Source: Clostridiales bacterium (GTDB taxonomy: Bacteria > Bacillota > Clostridia > Oscillospirales > Acutalibacteraceae). From it: a stretch of 8,171 bases of DNA. The position numbers and the translations under genes were made by a program. The stretch is taken from assembly GCA_012522615.1 (NCBI GenBank), contig JAAYKB010000085.1:1-8171 (forward strand), given 5' to 3'. This document shows positions 5,306-8,171 of the stretch, in pieces; position 1 is the stretch's first letter, and every line of letters starts with the position of its first letter. The notes under the pieces are model-generated. The model had not been told where the DNA came from. It made no database searches and worked only from the letters and a program-made list of their open reading frames with translations.

Positions 5306-6682
5306 ATGGGTAACAGGCACGAGCACTATTTGGAATTCAGACGAAAATACCCTGAGTTTATATATTCGGGCTACAATATTTCCGAATCCGACCGGGCGTT
5401 GGGTTTGGATTTTCATTTTATAATACCCGGACTTGCCGAGTTCAGACCCCGCTGGGAGATAGCCAAGCCTGTCAATCAATCCCTTGACCCGAACGACGAA
5501 ACCATTAATAAGCTTGCCTTTTACTTAGGTATGGTGGAACTTATCAGCTATTGGAAGACAACCTGTTCACCCGGCGTCCGTATTAACTGCGGCTGTCTTT
5601 CGGATGCCCAGACCGTATGGTGGAAAAAACTATATGAGAAAGGACTCGGCGAATTCTTTTACACAAACGGAATTGACTATAACGACGACTTCATGACCAT
5701 AATTGGCGATAATAACAACAAAAAATGCGCTCCGTCATTGCTAAAATCCAATACCCCAGACAATGCAAAAGTCCTTATTCCCATCGGCGGAGGCAAGGAT
5801 TCCGCCGTAACCCTTGAGCTGTTGAGCGGATATGCCGAACGGTTTTGCTATATCATCAACCCGAGGAAAGCCACGCTCGATACCGTCTCTGCGGGCAAGA
5901 TTCCGCAAAAAAATATTGTCACGGCAAACCGGACCCTTGATGAAAACATGCTCTCTTTAAATAGGCAGGGCTTTCTTAACGGGCACACACCCTTTTCGGC
6001 ATTGGTGGCCTTCTCATCGGTCTTGACGGCCTTTATACACGGCATCGGGTTCATCGCCCTTTCAAACGAGTCCAGCGCGAACGAGTCCACCGTGCCGGAT
6101 TCCGATGTGAACCACCAATATTCAAAAAGTCTGGAGTTCGAATCGGACTTTATCGATTACGAAAAGCGTTATATTAATTCCGGCACAAAATATTTCAGCC
6201 TGCTGCGCCCGCTAACCGAACTTGGCATTGCAAGGATTTTTTCCGGCTTAGATAAATATCATCATGTTTACAGAAGCTGCAATATCGGAAGCAAGCAGGA
6301 CAGATGGTGCGCCGACTGTCCCAAATGCCTTTTTGTGTACATTATACTGTCCCCGTTTATTGAGCAGGCTAAAATGGCCGGCATATTCGGCAAAGATATG
6401 CTTGACGACGCTGGGCTGATACCGACATTGGAGAAGCTGATCGGCCTGCAGCCCGAAAAGCCTTTTGAATGTGTCGGCAGCCGCGACGAGGTCAACGCAG
6501 CCCTGCAGGAGTTGGTCCGCCAATACCAAACCTCAAATACGCCGCTGCCGTTGCTGTTAAGGTACTACAAAAATCTTGATATCCCCGAAAGGTACGACAT
6601 TGACGAATTGTCTAAAAGGTACGACGACCGCAACCATGTCCCCGAGCAATTTGTTCCGGCAATCAAGAGCAGGTTAAAGTAA
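5306..6682 (+). CDS. murL: UDP-MurNAc-L-Ala-L-Glu epimerase (MurL)
   Basis: A 458-residue cytoplasmic enzyme that matches MurL, the ATP-dependent epimerase characterised in Xanthomonas oryzae, which inverts the terminal L-Glu of UDP-MurNAc-L-Ala-L-Glu to D-Glu. The N-terminal 150 residues have no motif I recognise beyond conserved-looking segments (FHFIIPGLAEFRPRW, about 36-50; INCGCLSD, 93-100). A PP-loop-type ATP site follows: VLIPIGGGKDSAVTLELL (156-173), with GGGKDS at 161-166 as in adenylating enzymes. SNESSANEST (253-262) and a cysteine cluster WCADCPKC (334-341; C335, C338, C341, with C325 nearby) are further distinctive points. The start follows AAGGTGAT eight or so bases upstream. 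It is first in an operon, 40 bases before the MurD-type ligase, and this pairing supports the call strongly. The alternative would be an uncharacterised PP-loop ATPase. The name rests on recognition of the family and the neighbour, not on a computed alignment. Confidence 0.88.
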   Translation: MGNRHEHYLEFRRKYPEFIYSGYNISESDRALGLDFHFIIPGLAEFRPRWEIAKPVNQSLDPNDETINKLAFYLGMVELISYWKTTCSPGVRINCGCLSDAQTVWWKKLYEKGLGEFFYTNGIDYNDDFMTIIGDNNNKKCAPSLLKSNTPDNAKVLIPIGGGKDSAVTLELLSGYAERFCYIINPRKATLDTVSAGKIPQKNIVTANRTLDENMLSLNRQGFLNGHTPFSALVAFSSVLTAFIHGIGFIALSNESSANESTVPDSDVNHQYSKSLEFESDFIDYEKRYINSGTKYFSLLRPLTELGIARIFSGLDKYHHVYRSCNIGSKQDRWCADCPKCLFVYIILSPFIEQAKMAGIFGKDMLDDAGLIPTLEKLIGLQPEKPFECVGSRDEVNAALQELVRQYQTSNTPLPLLLRYYKNLDIPERYDIDELSKRYDDRNHVPEQFVPAIKSRLK

Positions 6683-6722
6683 ACCCGCGTCAAGCCGCAT
6701 AATAAAAAGATAAGGTGAAGGC

Positions 6723-8009
6723 ATGATTAATACACTTTCAAACCTCATTAGAGGAAAACGAATTCTTTTATTGGGATTCGGAAAAGAAGGACAAGCCACC
6801 TATAAATTGCTAAAAGAAATCGGCCTGTATGCCGAGCTCGGAATTGCCGATATAAACCCTCCCTGCAATATTCGCGACGCCCAGATATATTCAGGCGAAG
6901 ACTACCTTGAGCATATAGACGATTATGACATCGCCTTCAAAAGCCCCGGAATCGTCCTGCCGAAAGATTATCGTAAATACACCTGCAAAATAACCTCACA
7001 GACAGAGGTTTTCCTGCAGGCGTTTAACCGGCAGGTAATCGGGGTTACCGGCACCAAGGGCAAAAGCACGGTATCCTCCCTGCTCTATCACGTCCTTCAC
7101 ACAAATAATGTCCCCTGCTTTATTGCCGGGAACATAGGTACACCAGTATTTGAGATAGTAGGTTCAATAAAGCCGGAAACAGTCGTTATTTTGGAATTAT
7201 CGTGTCACCAGCTTGAAATTTGCGAATTTTCTCCGGCATTAGCCGTATTGCTGAATATATACGAAGACCACCTTGACCACTACGGAACCTTTGAAAACTA
7301 TGTCCGGGCAAAGAAAAACATATACCTCCACCAGCATCCGCTCGACGTGCTGTATTGCGATAAAAGCGTAATTCCGTCCAGATCTGAGTCGGTGTCCCGC
7401 ATAATGGTTATCGAAAAAGAATCCCTGCCGTTTAAATCGTTGGAGAAAATCGGCGGGGTCAAACTGCGCGGCGTGAACAACCTCGTCAACTGCGCGTTTG
7501 TCTATAATATCGCAAAATCATTCGGAATCTCGGACCAAGAGTTTATCGATTCATTAAAATCATACACTCCATTAAGCCACCGTCTGGAGCTGCTCGGTAG
7601 CCTGAATGGGGTCGACTACTATGACGATTCAATCTCAACAACGGTCGAATCCACAATCAACGCCATCGAAAGCATACCGAACGCCTCTACGATCCTGCTC
7701 GGCGGGATGGACAGAGGCATTGACTACACCGCGCTTGTGGATTACTTGGCTAACAGTAAAATCTCAAACGTCATCTGCATGTATGAATCAGGAAAACGCA
7801 TCTATGATATGCTGAAAAAACTTGAAGCGACCAACCTGAATCTGTTTTACTGCGATAATCTGCTTAAAGCCGCCGAAACGGCAAAAAATCACGCCCGTCC
7901 GGGCACGTCATGCCTCCTGTCCCCGGCGTCGGCAAGCTACGGCGATTTCAAAAATTTCGAGGAACGCGGAAATGTATTTAAAGCAATAATATTTGATAAT
8001 ATGGTGTGA
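6723..8009 (+). CDS. murD2: UDP-MurNAc-L-alanine--L-glutamate ligase (MurD2), MurD-type Mur ligase
   Basis: A 428-residue ATP-dependent amide ligase of the Mur family that extends UDP-MurNAc-L-Ala with glutamate. The N-terminal Rossmann-like UDP-binding domain has ILLLGFGKEGQAT (14-26) and SPGI (74-77). The central ATPase domain has IGVTGTKGKSTVSSLLY (106-122; P-loop GTKGKST), LELSCHQLE (157-165; MurD usually LSSFQLE), NIYEDHLDHYG (178-188) and RAKKNIY (195-201; K197 sits where MurD has its carbamylated lysine). The C-terminal domain has HRLELLG (286-292), DDSISTT (301-307), GGMDRGIDY (327-335) and LSPASASYGDFKNFEERG (399-416). The start follows AAGGTGA. Being directly downstream of MurL predicts L-Glu rather than D-Glu specificity, so MurD2 is preferred over MurD; sequence alone does not settle this. 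In the DSKATN motif of E. coli MurD the lysine is replaced by isoleucine here, though that also occurs in some ordinary MurDs. Confidence 0.88.
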   Translation: MINTLSNLIRGKRILLLGFGKEGQATYKLLKEIGLYAELGIADINPPCNIRDAQIYSGEDYLEHIDDYDIAFKSPGIVLPKDYRKYTCKITSQTEVFLQAFNRQVIGVTGTKGKSTVSSLLYHVLHTNNVPCFIAGNIGTPVFEIVGSIKPETVVILELSCHQLEICEFSPALAVLLNIYEDHLDHYGTFENYVRAKKNIYLHQHPLDVLYCDKSVIPSRSESVSRIMVIEKESLPFKSLEKIGGVKLRGVNNLVNCAFVYNIAKSFGISDQEFIDSLKSYTPLSHRLELLGSLNGVDYYDDSISTTVESTINAIESIPNASTILLGGMDRGIDYTALVDYLANSKISNVICMYESGKRIYDMLKKLEATNLNLFYCDNLLKAAETAKNHARPGTSCLLSPASASYGDFKNFEERGNVFKAIIFDNMV

Positions 8010-8065
8010 AACGATACGCCTTTACACCTAAAATCTCTTAGTTATGCTTGTCTATTTTCGTATAA

Positions 8066-8105
8066 CAAAAAACGCCGGAAACCCGCATGACAACAAGTTT
8101 TCGGC
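8066..8105 (-). terminator. Minus-strand terminator, probably of a gene beyond the right edge
   Basis: Read on the minus strand, GCCGAAAAC (8097-8105) pairs with GTTTCCGGC (8074-8082) in a 9-bp stem with one G-U pair and a 14-base loop, followed by GTTTTTTG. The orientation serves a minus-strand gene entering from the right. All three minus frames close between 8142 and 8155 (TGA, TAA, TGA), so the tail of such a gene would be only 5-9 codons here and its frame cannot be chosen. For plus-strand murD2 transcripts the hairpin lacks a T-tract; no clear plus-strand terminator follows murD2, and 8010-8065 holds nothing else I recognise. Confidence 0.65.
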
Positions 8106-8171
8106 AATATAATGAAGTTTGCTAGATTACAGAAAAGCAGTTCAATTATTCATCAGCGCAAGCGGCTTTCC

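Noticed and set aside
1..8171. CRISPR arrays, insertion sequences, transposases or integrases
   Set aside because: No repeat-spacer pattern, transposase or recombinase motif, or terminal inverted repeat pair was seen; the long inverted repeats are local terminators.

Overview
The window looks like a piece of a Clostridia-type Firmicutes chromosome. The evidence is a tyrosyl-tRNA synthetase gene under a canonical T-box leader, purine-rich Shine-Dalgarno sites a few bases before nearly every start, near-consensus TTGACA/TATAAT promoters, and hairpin-plus-T-tract terminators. The assignment to a phylum is an inference from these traits, not from any search.

Layout from left to right. (1) 1-1481, minus strand: the promoter, tyrosine T-box leader (specifier UAC) and tyrS, whose 3' end runs off the left edge. 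(2) 1553-2479, plus strand: a promoter and a TlyA-type rRNA 2'-O-methyltransferase, closed by a very long perfect hairpin. (3) 2480-2640: no gene recognised, but a tRNA T-arm-like fragment, a small hairpin and a strong plus-strand terminator. (4) 2641-4084: a divergent regulatory pair, an AbrB-like protein with a C-terminal zinc-ribbon-like Cys4 motif on the minus strand and a Cro/CI-type HTH protein on the plus strand. They share a 7-bp inverted repeat that encloses the -35 box of the AbrB-like gene. A putative lipoprotein N-acetylmuramoyl-L-alanine amidase follows the HTH gene closely. (5) 4110-5165: a self-contained unit of promoter, five-codon leader peptide (MSVIL), long-range stem, intrinsic terminator and a class I SAM methyltransferase, closed by a 15-bp perfect terminator stem. 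It has the layout of an attenuation-controlled gene. (6) 5220-8009: a promoter and a two-gene operon for MurL (glutamate epimerase of UDP-MurNAc-L-Ala-L-Glu) and its partner ligase MurD2. (7) 8010-8171: the murD2 downstream region, with a minus-strand terminator suggesting a convergent gene just beyond the right edge.

The most notable content is the murL-murD2 operon. In the known pathway, MurD2 joins L-Glu (not D-Glu) to UDP-MurNAc-L-Ala and MurL then epimerises that terminal residue to D-Glu, bypassing glutamate racemase MurI. The amidase (peptidoglycan hydrolysis) lies in the same window but in a separate unit. The second point of interest is the uncharacterised leader in front of the methyltransferase.
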